A DNA stretch of 64,000 bases, taken from an uncultured Clostridia bacterium (lineage in GTDB: Bacteria; Bacillota; Clostridia; Christensenellales; Aristaeellaceae). The stretch's first letter is position 1. Each line of letters opens with the position of its first letter. The translations under genes were made by a program, and so were the position numbers. Positions 35,121 through 43,609 of the stretch are shown here, one piece after another. The notes beneath the pieces are model-generated. The model worked only from the letters and a program-made list of their open reading frames with translations. It was not told the origin of the DNA and did not search any database. The stretch covers positions 1 to 64,000 of the forward strand of contig CALCTW010000132.1 of NCBI GenBank assembly GCA_937907055.1. The letters run 5' to 3'.

Positions 35121-35846
35121 TTATTCTTTTGCTTGGTGTGCCCTGATCGCGGAGATGTGGGCGGCAAGATCGCGGAAGGAGCCGTGCGGGAAGGCGGAGG
35201 GATCGGCGTTTTCGGTGTGCAGGGGACAGGTATCCAGGAAGAAGAAGGACATGCCGGCCTTCAGGGCGGCGGAATCCTCGACCAGGTCATTGCCGACCAT
35301 GAGGCATTCGGACGGGGAAACACCGAGACGCTCCGCGACCTCGAGATAATAGGCCGGATTGGGCTTGCAGAAGTGGGAATCCTCATAGGCGGTGATGCAG
35401 GCGAATTCATCCGGTGTGAAGCCGGCCCACCGGAGGCGCTTTAAAACGGCCATGCGGGGGAAGATGGGATTGGTGGCGACGGCGACACGGAAGCCCTGAC
35501 CGGCGATCCCGCGGACAATGGGCGCGATATCGGGATCCGGCGCGCAGAAGGAAACAGCGGCGTCGAATTCATTGGCGTAGAAGTCGTTGAAGACATCTTC
35601 CTTGCCCTCGGCCATTTCGCCGAAGATGTCGGCAAAGGCAGTGAGGAAGGCCTCGCGGTTGGTGACGGAGCCGTCATTCTTGACCATGGCTTTGGTGCCC
35701 GCCCAGACACCGCTGACAAGCTCATCGGGCTTGAAGCCGTAGGGCGCCATCTTTTTGCAGAGGAGAGAAAAATAACCCTTGGTGAATGCATCGGTATCCA
35801 TGGGAAGGAGCGTACCGTCCATATCAAAGAGGATGGTGGTGATCAT
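35121..35846 (-). CDS. HAD-superfamily hydrolase
   Basis: A 241-residue phosphatase-type HAD protein: nucleophile motif FDMDGTLL at residues 7-14, cap domain in between, Lys motif in HFCKPNPAYY and the acidic motif MVGNDLVEDSAAL near residue 193. The substrate is probably a small phosphorylated metabolite but cannot be assigned. It lies 21 nt downstream of the metallo-beta-lactamase gene, in the same direction. Confidence 0.9.
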   Translation of the reverse strand: MITTILFDMDGTLLPMDTDAFTKGYFSLLCKKMAPYGFKPDELVSGVWAGTKAMVKNDGSVTNREAFLTAFADIFGEMAEGKEDVFNDFYANEFDAAVSFCAPDPDIAPIVRGIAGQGFRVAVATNPIFPRMAVLKRLRWAGFTPDEFACITAYEDSHFCKPNPAYYLEVAERLGVSPSECLMVGNDLVEDSAALKAGMSFFFLDTCPLHTENADPSAFPHGSFRDLAAHISAIRAHQAKE

Positions 35847-35867
35847 ATTGCCTCCTGTGCCTGTGTG

Positions 35868-36737
35868 TTACAGGCCTTCATGAAATAAAAACGTGAGAGA
35901 TGTGCCGTCGGACCGGCAGTGAACGGTGCCGTTCAGATCGGTGCGGTAAACGGTGCAGCCGGCATCGGACAGAAGATCCAGCACGGACTGCGTGGGGTGA
36001 CCATAAGTATTTTTGCCGGTGGAAATGACGGCATAAGCCGGGGACGTGCGGTAAAGAAACTGATAACAGGTGGAGCCTTTACCGCCGTGATGGGCGACGC
36101 GGAGAACATCGATATCAAGATCAAGATCCTGCCGCGCGAGCAGGGCATGCTCTGCCTCCCAGGACATATCGGCGGCAATGATGAAGCGTGTGCCGCCGTA
36201 GGTGATGAGGGGGACGAGCGAAAAATCATTAAGATCCTCGGAGACGAGACCCTCTGCAGGGGAAATGAAGGTGACAGAAGCGGAGCCCAGCATGAAGGAA
36301 TCCATCACCCGGGGGACGATGGGGGTGAGACGGAACTTTTGAAGGGTGGAGACGAAATTCTCGTAAGTCTTGGTCTCCTTGGAGAAGCCGTTCCAGTAAA
36401 CGCGTCCGACCCGGCCGTTGACCGCGTAAATGGCGGAGGAGAGGCCGGAAAGGTGATCGGCATCCGGATGGGTGGAAATGATGACATCGAGGGAATCAAG
36501 ACCGAAATGATCGGCGATGACGGCGTAAATGTATTGGTTGGTATCACGGGAACCGCCGTCAATGAGAAGAGAACGGCCGTCACAGAGCACCAGCGTGGCA
36601 TCGGCATTGCCGACAGAAAGAAAATAAATATCAAAACCGGAAAGCGGGACGGGCTGCTGCGCCAGAGCAAACGAAGAAAAAACGAGGAGCAGCGCCGTGA
36701 GGATGGACAGAAGGAAAAAGGGAAAAGAACGCTTCAC
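35868..36737 (-). CDS. ComEC-like secreted metallo-beta-lactamase fold hydrolase
   Basis: A protein of about 289 residues with an N-terminal signal or anchor (FPFFLLSILTALLLVFSSFA). The metallo-beta-lactamase fold starts at FDIYFLSVGNADATLV, with the metal motif STHPDADHLSG and later DMSWEAEHALL and RVAHHGGKGS. This matches the stand-alone versions of the ComEC C-terminal domain, some of which degrade nucleic acids. GTG 36737 is preferred because AAAGGAGG lies 7 nt upstream and the longer ATG frame overlaps the promoter -10. First gene of a two-gene unit with the HAD protein. Confidence 0.85.
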   Translation of the reverse strand: MKRSFPFFLLSILTALLLVFSSFALAQQPVPLSGFDIYFLSVGNADATLVLCDGRSLLIDGGSRDTNQYIYAVIADHFGLDSLDVIISTHPDADHLSGLSSAIYAVNGRVGRVYWNGFSKETKTYENFVSTLQKFRLTPIVPRVMDSFMLGSASVTFISPAEGLVSEDLNDFSLVPLITYGGTRFIIAADMSWEAEHALLARQDLDLDIDVLRVAHHGGKGSTCYQFLYRTSPAYAVISTGKNTYGHPTQSVLDLLSDAGCTVYRTDLNGTVHCRSDGTSLTFLFHEGL

Positions 36738-36760
36738 GAAGGGACCTCCTTTCGGGATTG

Positions 36761-36789
36761 AGTATAGCATGAGAAAGAGCGAAACACAA
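36761..36789 (-). promoter_or_regulatory. Promoter of the MBL-HAD genes
   Basis: On the minus strand TTGTGT (36789-36784) and TATACT (36766-36761) are 17 nt apart, just before the GTG start. Confidence 0.6.
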
Positions 36790-36855
36790 GAAACAGCGGA
36801 ATGACACGGACGGAAGAAACAGAAGAAGGACAGAATGAGGACGGAGTGAGGAGCA

Positions 36856-38655
36856 ATGAAGGAGACGAGGATCGGGATCCGGCAGACGGTGGGCAGCCTG
36901 TATGATGTGGACGCGCGAAGGTATTTCAGAAGCGGAACGCCGACACCCTCGAACGGGACGGTGGCGCTGAGCGGATACCATGCCTACCGGTGCCTGATGT
37001 GGTGCGATAAAGACGCGCTGCGGGAGCGGATCGGCAGCGACCGGGTGTACAGCGTGGCTGTGAGCATGACGAGCGAGGGAAACGCGAATGAGAGCGCGGC
37101 TCCCTGCGCGGTGAGGCTGTACAGGACTGACCTGAAGTATGACGAGGAGAAACAGGGACTGAACAGCGCGGATACGACCCGATTTGACCGCGGCATGACG
37201 GCTGAAATGCCGGTGAACGCGCATATGCCGGAATGGGGCGAGACCGGGATGATCGGCCGCGGAGAAACGCTGACGGACAGCGTATTTATGACCGGCGCGC
37301 AGGCGCAGCGGCTGGCAGAGGCGCTGATGGACGGATGCGCGATCGGCACATTTGAGCTGCGGAGCGGCAGCGTGTATTCATCGAACGAAACGCCGTATCA
37401 CGTGCGGTATCTGAAGGATATCAGCCTGACGATCCGCCATGAGCCGGAAAGCCATGTGCCGCCGGCGCCGGAATGGGTGCAGGCGGAGCGATCGACCGTG
37501 GCGGAAGGCGGAAAAGCGCGGCTGAGGATCGGCTATACGGGAGAACAGACGGGCACGCGCTGGGGGATCAGCCGGAAGGAAGCCCGGGACGCGGGCTGGC
37601 GGGATGAGGAGGAAATGCCCTGCACGGAAACGGTGGAGACTGAGGCCGGACGGGCCGGAGAGGAATGGCAGTGGCGCGTGCGGGCAATAAACGAGCACGG
37701 GGCAAGCGCGTATACCGTGATGCCGGGAACGGTGCGGGTGCTGCAAAAGCCGGAAAGACCGCGCGTGACCGCGGCGGTGCGATGCTGCGCGGCAGAACTG
37801 ACGATGGAAATGGAGAAGGACGGCGGAAACGAAAGCCGGACGGTGCTGCTGAACGGGGAACCCTTTGTGAGCGTGGGCGCGGATGAAACAAAAGTGAAAA
37901 AGGAGATACTGATCAGAGAGGGAGAAAACGACCTCTCTTTTGTTTTGAGGGACGCGCGGGGCGGAGAGAGCGGGGAGACCGTGATCACCCTGACCGGCGT
38001 GAACCATGATCTGCCCGGAGAGGGACTGTGCTGGAAGGGCGTTCCGAGCGGACAGATGGGGCTGACACTGAAAAGCACGGAGGGCTGGCCGCGCGCCGGG
38101 ACAGATGAGGAGACGGACGAAGGAAAAACGCGTGAGATCAGGGCGGTGCTGTATGGCAGGGGCGCTGTGGGCCGATCGGTACGAAGGCTGTATTGCGGCC
38201 GGGGGATACTGAGCCTTGGGTCGGACCCTGAACACGGCTGCGAGGCGGTGCTGAAGGAGATGCAGATCTACCGGGCGGATGACAGCCGCGGCGGGACGGA
38301 GATCCGCCTGTGCTTTGAGGCGGAGGCCTGCGACAGGATGCTGAATGAGGCGGAGATCACGGCAGAAGGGTTTCCCATGCGGGTGGTGAACGGCGGGGAC
38401 ATGGCCTGCAGACCGCTGATCCGGCTGTAGGCGAAGGGCGATGTGACACTGACCTGCGGTGAGCGGCGATTGACCGTGTATGGATGCGGCGGCGAAGTGA
38501 CCGTGGACAGCGGCAGCATGACGGCGCAGGGCGCGGAGGGAGAGCTGCTGATGACGGACGGGGAATTTCCGGTGCTGGAGAGGGGCGAAAATGTGCTGAC
38601 CTGCACGGGGGATGCCCGGATGCCGCGTGTGATGAGAAGAGAAAGGTATGTGTGA
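36856..38655 (+). CDS. Tail-tip protein: fibre-like N terminus fused to distal tail (Dit-like) domain, with in-frame TAG
   Basis: Read through the TAG at 38428-38430 this is 599 residues. Residues 1-200 form a beta-rich domain of unknown type, 205-395 look like fibronectin or Ig-like modules (PPAPEWVQAERSTVAEGGKA), and residues from about 396 match a Siphoviridae distal tail protein: LCWKGVPSGQMGLTLKSTE at its start and, across the TAG, CRPLIRL then AKGDVTLTCGERRLTVYG, EVTVDSGSM and DGEFPVLERGENVLTCTGD. That C-terminal block is conserved in Dit homologues, so the TAG sits inside the fold. RBS GAGGAGCA precedes ATG 36856. First gene of an isolated tail-lysis cassette. Confidence 0.72.
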
Positions 38656-38661
38656 GAGCGG

Positions 38662-39999
38662 ATGGAGATACGGGTGACGGAGAACGCCGGGAGCGCGGGC
38701 GGAACGGTGCTGCAGCCGGAGCGCGCGCTGGTGACAGAGGAGGCCAACGGGGATTACCGGCTGGACCTGACGCTGCTGCCGGACCGGGAGCATGGACGGC
38801 ACAGGCTGCTGCAATGCGGGAGGGTGCTTCGCGCGAGGGTGCCGGGGAAGAACCTGCCGCTGCGGCATATAGAAAAGACACGCGGGGAGGTGAGGGTGTA
38901 CCGCGTGAAGGGCCGGAGCGTGCAGGTGAAGCGGGAGACGATGAGCGGCGCGGTGACGGTGACCGAATGGCACGCGGTGCCGCTGTGGCGGGATCGTGAA
39001 CAGACAGCGCGGCTGGGGATGCTGCTGCCGGGGGATGAGGTGACCGCGCAGTAGAATGATGCAGGCGGCGATAACGGAAACACATGCCGGGTGCTGACAA
39101 GGACGGGGAGCCGCGGCTGGGCGGAGCGGCAGTATCTGACAGAAAAGGGCGTGACAGAGGGGGATGTGTATACCCTGTGCGATGAAGCGGCTAGGAGCGC
39201 GCAGGAGGCGTGCTTCAGGATCACACGGGTGGAAAAGGAGAGCGGCAGCGGCATCAGGGCGCGGGCAAGACATATCTACTATGATTGCGATGAAAGGGAG
39301 ATCCCGCCCGTGGAATGGACGGAAACACCGCTGAGCGAGGCGCTGGCGTATCTGAGCGAGGCGAACGGGCAGATCACGCTGCTGACAGACCGGGACACGC
39401 GGGTAAGCGGATGCTATGAAGGCGCGTGCTCGGACATTGTGGCGCGGCTGTGCGGAGAACTGGACCTGCAACTGGTGCGGGAGGGCAGGAACGCGTACCT
39501 GCTGGAGGCCGGGAATACGGAAAGACGGTTTTCAGTGAACACGGAAGGCGGAAATGTGAGGTATCGGCTGCAGGAGGACGCGGAGAACGTGATCACGGCC
39601 TTCATTCCGTGGGTGGACGGCGCGGCGGGGGAAGCGGTGCTGAGCCCGGAGAGAGGAAAGATGAACGGCGAAAAAACGGTGTATGTGAAGAAAAAAAGCG
39701 AAGCGGAGGCACGGGCGGAGGCGGAAAGACGGCTGCGAAACGGCGCGGATGAGAGCAGGACGGCGGTGACCGTGATGTGCGAAGGTAATGAACTGGACGG
39801 GTGTTGCGTATTTGACCGGGTGCGGGTGACGGATAAAAAACTGGATACGGACGCGGAGGGCGCGGTGTGCGAACTGCAGTATGACGCGCTGAACGGGCGT
39901 GTGACAAAAGCGCGGCTGGGACGCGGAAGACCGGCGCTGAAGGAGGAACTGCTTGAAGAAAAGCAGGGCAGCTGGCAGCGGCTGAGCGGAAAAGGCTGA
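38662..39999 (+). CDS. Phage tail endopeptidase (Tal-like) protein with in-frame TAG
   Basis: Read through TAG 39052-39054 this is 445 residues. The N-terminal part (DYRLDLTLLPDREHGRHRL, CGRVLRARVPGKNLPLRHI, EVRVYRVKG) is the start of a prophage endopeptidase-tail protein. The part after the TAG (ESGSGIRARARHIYYDC, PLSEALAYLSEANG, DVRYRL-like beta segments, then EARAEAERRLRNGADESRTA) is its usual continuation. The first half alone would be 130 residues; the second half has only a GTG without a ribosome site. It starts 6 nt after the Dit-like gene. In phages such proteins form the tail tip that penetrates the host wall. Confidence 0.72.
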
Positions 40000-40064
40000 G
40001 ACGGGAGACAGGCGGATGATGAGAAGAAAGGAACGCGGGACGGTAGTCCGGCGATGAAGGGAGC

Positions 40065-40925
40065 GTGAAGAGGACGGAAACGGAAAAGCGGATGCGGGCG
40101 GATGATCTGGCAAAGAAAGCGGAGCAGGCCCTCCGGGAGGGCTGGGGCTATATCTGGGGAAAGAGCGGACAGATCTGGACCAAAGAGGAGCAGGCGCGAT
40201 CGAACCGCGTGCAGACGATGGCCTGGGGAAAGCAGTGGATCGGGAAACGGGTGTGCGACTGCAGCGGATTGATCGTGTGGGCGCTGAAGGAGGAAGGGAT
40301 CGATATCTATCACGGGAGCAACACCCAGTGGCAGAAGGAATGCGCGGAGAAAGGCGCGCTGAAAAACGGGATGCGGACAGACGGCAGGAGATTAAAACGC
40401 GGGACGGCGGTGTTTCTGAAGGATGACTATGACAGCCGGCATCATGTGGGGATCTATGTGGGCGGCGGTCAGGTGATAGAGGCAAAAAGCACCCGGGACG
40501 GGGTGGTGATGAGCGGCGCGGAGCGCTGGGATGAATGGGGCGAGCTGCGGCAGGCGGACTATGGAGAGGAAGGTGTGTGCATGAGCGAAAGGACGATGAA
40601 AAAGGGCTGCGGCGGAGAGGACGTGAAGAAGCTGCAGGAAAGGCTGAACGCGCTGGGCTATGACTGCGGCGCGGCGGACGGAAAATACGGCGCGAGGACG
40701 GAGCTGGCGGTGATCTATTTTCAGGAGAACGCCGGGATCCGGCAGGATGGGATCGCGGGGACGGAAACGATGGAAAAACTGAAGGCGGAAGAAGAAAAAC
40801 GCGCGGAACGGACGCAGGCGGCAACGGAAGAGGCGGAAGCGCCGGCAGAACGCAGCCGCAGGGCGATGATCCGGGAGGCCGCTGCGCTGCTGAACGGCGT
40901 GCTGGAGGGATGGACGGATGAGTGA
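40065..40925 (+). CDS. NlpC/P60 endolysin with peptidoglycan-binding domain
   Basis: A 286-residue cell-wall hydrolase. The NlpC/P60 domain spans about residues 10-170 with the nucleophile Cys in VCDCSGLIVWAL, His in RHHVGIYVGGGQVIEA and the third residue in the strand after it. A PG_binding_1 domain follows at about 180-245 (GEDVKKLQERLNALGYDCG), then a charged tail. It has no signal peptide, as expected for a lysin released through a holin. Start GTG 40065 is the only in-frame choice after the preceding TGA; its ribosome site is weak. Confidence 0.9.
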   Translation: MKRTETEKRMRADDLAKKAEQALREGWGYIWGKSGQIWTKEEQARSNRVQTMAWGKQWIGKRVCDCSGLIVWALKEEGIDIYHGSNTQWQKECAEKGALKNGMRTDGRRLKRGTAVFLKDDYDSRHHVGIYVGGGQVIEAKSTRDGVVMSGAERWDEWGELRQADYGEEGVCMSERTMKKGCGGEDVKKLQERLNALGYDCGAADGKYGARTELAVIYFQENAGIRQDGIAGTETMEKLKAEEEKRAERTQAATEEAEAPAERSRRAMIREAAALLNGVLEGWTDE

Positions 40926-41088
40926 GATGACGGCAAGCGTTGTGGTGGCGGCACTGTCGCTTTTAGGGACACTGGCGGGCAGTTATTTCAGCAACCGCAA
41001 AAGCGGCGCGCTGATCACCTACCGGCTGGAGCAGCTGGAGAAAAAGGTGGACCGGCTGGAGCGCAAGGTGGAACAAAGGCAGGACTGA
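40918..41088 (+). CDS. Small XhlA-like membrane protein
   Basis: A 56-residue protein overlapping the endolysin gene by 8 nt (ATG 40918). One N-terminal membrane segment (ASVVVAALSLLGTLAGSYF) is followed by a heptad-patterned coiled coil (ITYRLEQLEKKVDRLERKVE). This is the layout of haemolysin XhlA-type proteins that accompany holins in phage lysis cassettes. Confidence 0.8.
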   Translation: MSEMTASVVVAALSLLGTLAGSYFSNRKSGALITYRLEQLEKKVDRLERKVEQRQD

Positions 41089-41099
41089 GGAGGAAATGA

Positions 41100-41345
41100 A
41101 TGATGAAGATGAATGAGAAACAGAAGGATATTTTGCTGCGCGCGGTCAAGACCTTCGCGGAAACGGTGATCGGTTATGTGATCGCGGAGCTGAGCGGCGC
41201 GGATCTTTTCGGCGGGGATGTGAACGCGCATTTTATCCGCGCGCTGGTCCTTTCGGCGCTGGCAGCCGGGGTGAGCGCGGTGTGGAACGGCGTGGCCGCG
41301 CCGCTGCTGAAAACAGACAGACGGAAGGAGGAGGAGACAGAATGA
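41100..41345 (+). CDS. Phage holin, LLH-like family
   Basis: An 81-residue protein with a basic N terminus, two membrane segments (about residues 17-34 and 47-69; the second FIRALVLSALAAGVSAVWNG) and a charged C terminus. Size, topology and position after lysin and XhlA-like genes fit a holin that would release the endolysin. GAGGAGGAA lies 5 nt before ATG 41100. Confidence 0.82.
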   Translation: MMKMNEKQKDILLRAVKTFAETVIGYVIAELSGADLFGGDVNAHFIRALVLSALAAGVSAVWNGVAAPLLKTDRRKEEETE

Positions 41346-41521
41346 AGGAAGACTGGTATAACAAAGAAGGATACTTTGACCCGACCTGCGGAGCAGCAAT
41401 GGAAAGAGCGGAACGGGAAAGAAGAAGGAAAGCCGCGGAGGAAAGGCTGATCCGCGTCCCCGCGCGCGGGCGGAAACTTGACAAAAAAAGGGGCGGAGCG
41501 TATACTGGACGCAGGCTGTGA
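41342..41521 (+). CDS. Small basic protein of the tail-lysis cassette, unknown function
   Basis: A 59-residue highly charged protein (KEDWYNKEGYFDPTCGAAME, then ERRRKAAEERL) whose ATG overlaps the holin stop (ATGA), so it is translationally coupled. GAAGGAGGAGG lies upstream. The DPT segment resembles short proteins often encoded beside phage lysis genes, but I do not know a function. Last gene of the cassette. Confidence 0.7.
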   Translation: MKEDWYNKEGYFDPTCGAAMERAERERRRKAAEERLIRVPARGRKLDKKRGGAYTGRRL

Positions 41522-41627
41522 GGCATACCGCGCAGCCATGGAACCGGAAGGAGCGTGATCCCTCGGATGGAGGGCGGTGAAGGTCGAAGTCCCCTGATGA
41601 GGCATTCTCCGAATTGAAAAATCATAA

Positions 41628-41662
41628 GCATATCCGGGCAGAATATCCCGGATGTGCTTTTT
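41628..41662 (+). terminator. Terminator of the tail-lysis cassette
   Basis: An 11-bp stem (GCATATCCGGG with CCCGGATGTGC) is followed by five T. The 106 nt between the last gene and this hairpin contain a further short stem-loop (CCCTC/GAGGG near 41558-41572). Confidence 0.85.
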
Positions 41663-41765
41663 GTATTGAAATGAACCGAGACGCGCGGGAGAGGATCCGG
41701 CGCGGGACAGAGCGACCCCGGAAAAACAGGCCGTACCGGGACGGCGGGAGTATAGGAATAAGAAA

Positions 41766-43016
41766 ATGAACGAAATGATGATCGGTCAAATCATATTGAT
41801 CGCGGTGCTGCTGATGGGATCCGCTTTCTTTTCGGCAACGGAGACGGCGTTTTCCTCGCTGAACCACGCGCGGCTGCGCGCGCTGGCAGAGCAGGGCAGC
41901 AAGCGTGCCGCGAAGACCCTGAAGCTGGCGGACCGGTATGACGAGCTGCTGAGTACGATCCTGATCGGCAACAACGTGGTGAACATCGCGATGAGCTCCA
42001 TCAGTACGCTGCTGTTTGTGAAGCTGCTGGCGGACATGGGCGCGACGGTGAGCACCATCGTGCTGACGGTGATCGTGCTGATCTTTGGTGAGATCACGCC
42101 CAAGAGCCTGGCCAAGGAAGCGCCGGAGCGCTTCGCGATGCGCGTGACGCCGCTGGTGAATGCCCTGTGCCTGCTGCTGAAGCCGGTGAACCTGCTGTTC
42201 GGCCTGTGGAAAAAGCTGCTGAAAAAGATCATTCCCGTAAAGGAGGATCGCCGGCTGACGCAGGATGAGCTGATCACGCTGGTGGAGGAAGCCGAGGAAG
42301 GCGGCAGCATGGACAAGGAAGACAGCGAGCTGGTGCGCAGTGCGATCGAATTCGGCGACCTGAGCGTGGAGGATATCCTGACCCCGCGTGTAAGGATAGA
42401 GGGCATTGAAGCCGACGCGGATACGAAGGAAGCGCAGGAGCTGTTCCTGCAGACGGGCTATTCCAGACTGCCGGTGTATGAAGGATCCCTGGACGCGATC
42501 ATCGGTGTGCTGCACCAGAAGGACCTGTACAAGGCGATGAGCGAGCGGAAACGGGTGGCCTTGCGCGAGATCATGAAGACCCCTGTGTATGTGCCGCAGA
42601 GCAGCGCGATCGATGACCTGCTGCGGCTGATGCAGAAGAAAAAGTGCCAGCTGGCGGTGGTGACCGATGAATACGGCGGTACGATGGGCATCGTGACGAT
42701 GGAGGACATTCTGGAGGAGCTGGTAGGCGAGATCTGGGATGAGCATGATGAGATCGAAGAGAGCTTCCGCGAGACGGGCGAAAATGAGTGGACGATCCGC
42801 GGAGACGCGGATGTGCAGGACTGGTGTGAGCGCTTTGGCTTGACCATCGAGACCGACGCGGTGACCGTGGGCGGCTATGTGATGGAACGGCAGGAAAAGG
42901 TGCCTGAGCCCGGCGAATGCTTTGAGCAGGACGGCTATACCGTGACGGTGACGGAAGCGGACGGGCGGCATGTGCTGAGCGTGCGGATGCAGCGCGCGGA
43001 AAAGAAAACGGAATAA
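41766..43016 (+). CDS. CorC/HlyC-type CNNM-CBS transporter protein
   Basis: A 416-residue protein. An N-terminal CNNM (DUF21) membrane domain (MGSAFFSATETAFSSLNHAR, ILIGNNVVNIA, IFGEITPKSLAKE) is followed by two CBS domains (DILTPRVRIEGIEAD and TPVYVPQSSAIDDLL) and a C-terminal CorC_HlyC domain (DWCERFGLTIETDAVTVGGY). The family is linked to Mg2+/Co2+ efflux; a haemolysin role is a historical name. It stands alone between two terminators. Confidence 0.93.
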   Translation: MNEMMIGQIILIAVLLMGSAFFSATETAFSSLNHARLRALAEQGSKRAAKTLKLADRYDELLSTILIGNNVVNIAMSSISTLLFVKLLADMGATVSTIVLTVIVLIFGEITPKSLAKEAPERFAMRVTPLVNALCLLLKPVNLLFGLWKKLLKKIIPVKEDRRLTQDELITLVEEAEEGGSMDKEDSELVRSAIEFGDLSVEDILTPRVRIEGIEADADTKEAQELFLQTGYSRLPVYEGSLDAIIGVLHQKDLYKAMSERKRVALREIMKTPVYVPQSSAIDDLLRLMQKKKCQLAVVTDEYGGTMGIVTMEDILEELVGEIWDEHDEIEESFRETGENEWTIRGDADVQDWCERFGLTIETDAVTVGGYVMERQEKVPEPGECFEQDGYTVTVTEADGRHVLSVRMQRAEKKTE

Positions 43017-43032
43017 GAAAGAAAAACGGCAG

Positions 43033-43062
43033 AAGGTATCGGAGCGATCCGGTGCCTTTTTT
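43033..43062 (+). terminator. Terminator of the CorC-like gene
   Basis: AAGGTATCGGA (43033-43043) pairs, with wobbles, with TCCGGTGCCTT (43048-43058) and is followed by a T run. Confidence 0.75.
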
Positions 43063-43165
43063 GATGGGAAAAATGACGGATGCAGGATAAGATGCAGATA
43101 AAACGCGAAAACGGCTGTCAAGTAACAAAAGTATTAAATTGAATGAAGAGAAAGGAAGAGGGCAG

Positions 43166-43572
43166 TTATCCACAGGTTTTCCACAGGAAAAAACGGATGA
43201 AAAGGCGGAAAAAAGAGACGCGTATACAGGACCGAAAAACAGAAAAACGGATATGCGGCGAAAATAAGGGGGTTTTCGGGGCAAAAATGAATAAGGGCGG
43301 ATGAATATACACAGAAAACAGAAAGAAGGGGACTTATCAACATTATCCACAGACTTTTCCACAGAAAAGAGGCGAAAAAGCCTTGAAAAACATGGATTTA
43401 CCAGAAAAAGGAGTGGAAAAACGAAAGTTATCCACAGGGCGTCAGGCGGCGGGGCCGGACGGGAAGCGGCGGAAAAAGAAATTTGATAGTCTTAACAAAC
43501 CTGTAACAAAGCATGAAGGAAATGACGCAAAAACGGGAAAGGGAGAAAAACAAAAAAGGCCCCTGTGGATAA
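43166..43572. other. DnaA-box cluster in a 593-nt gene-free region
   Basis: The gap 43017-43609 between convergent genes has no ORF I believe in. It contains the consensus DnaA box TTATCCACA at 43166, 43343 and 43428 and, inverted, at 43564-43572. It also has TTATCAACA at 43334 and TTTTCCACA at 43177 and 43355. The plus strand is purine-rich, with AT-rich tracts near 43120-43145 and 43480-43510. It could be oriC or a DnaA-titrating site. No dnaA or dnaN is nearby. Confidence 0.6.
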
Positions 43573-43579
43573 CCACGGG
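43545..43579 (-). terminator. Terminator of the oligopeptide ABC operon
   Basis: CCTGTGG (43562-43568) pairs with CCACGGG (43573-43579). A-rich DNA at 43545-43557 gives the U run on the minus strand. The stem includes the inverted DnaA-box sequence at 43564-43572. Confidence 0.65.
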
Positions 43580-43609
43580 AGCCGGACGGATGGGGAAAAG
43601 GGAAAAGGA

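Noticed and set aside
34836..35444. A 202-residue plus-strand frame across the palindrome-rich gap
   Set aside because: Its second half is antisense to the HAD gene, the first half is palindromic, and the translation is low-complexity without any domain.
26397..39999. Simple pseudogene decay as the explanation of the TAG-interrupted genes
   Set aside because: Decay should also leave TAA, TGA and frameshifts. All six interruptions are TAG, all keep frame, and no other gene in the window uses TAG as a stop. I keep decay as the null hypothesis to test.
26397..39999. Pyrrolysine insertion at the TAG codons
   Set aside because: Pyrrolysine is known from methylamine methyltransferases and a few other enzymes, at catalytic sites. 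The genes here are small secreted proteins and phage tail parts with several TAGs each, and no pyl genes are in the window. Ordinary sense decoding is simpler.
41590..41620. Possible hammerhead ribozyme after the lysis cassette
   Set aside because: CTGATGA and GAA occur in the right order, but stem II would have only two pairs. No suitable stem I or stem III partner, or NUH cleavage site, could be found in any of the three circular permutations.
41522..41765. Metal-sensing riboswitch upstream of the CorC-like gene
   Set aside because: The cassette terminator occupies this gap and the sequence shows no M-box or yybP-ykoY core. There is no second terminator or sequestering stem before the start codon.
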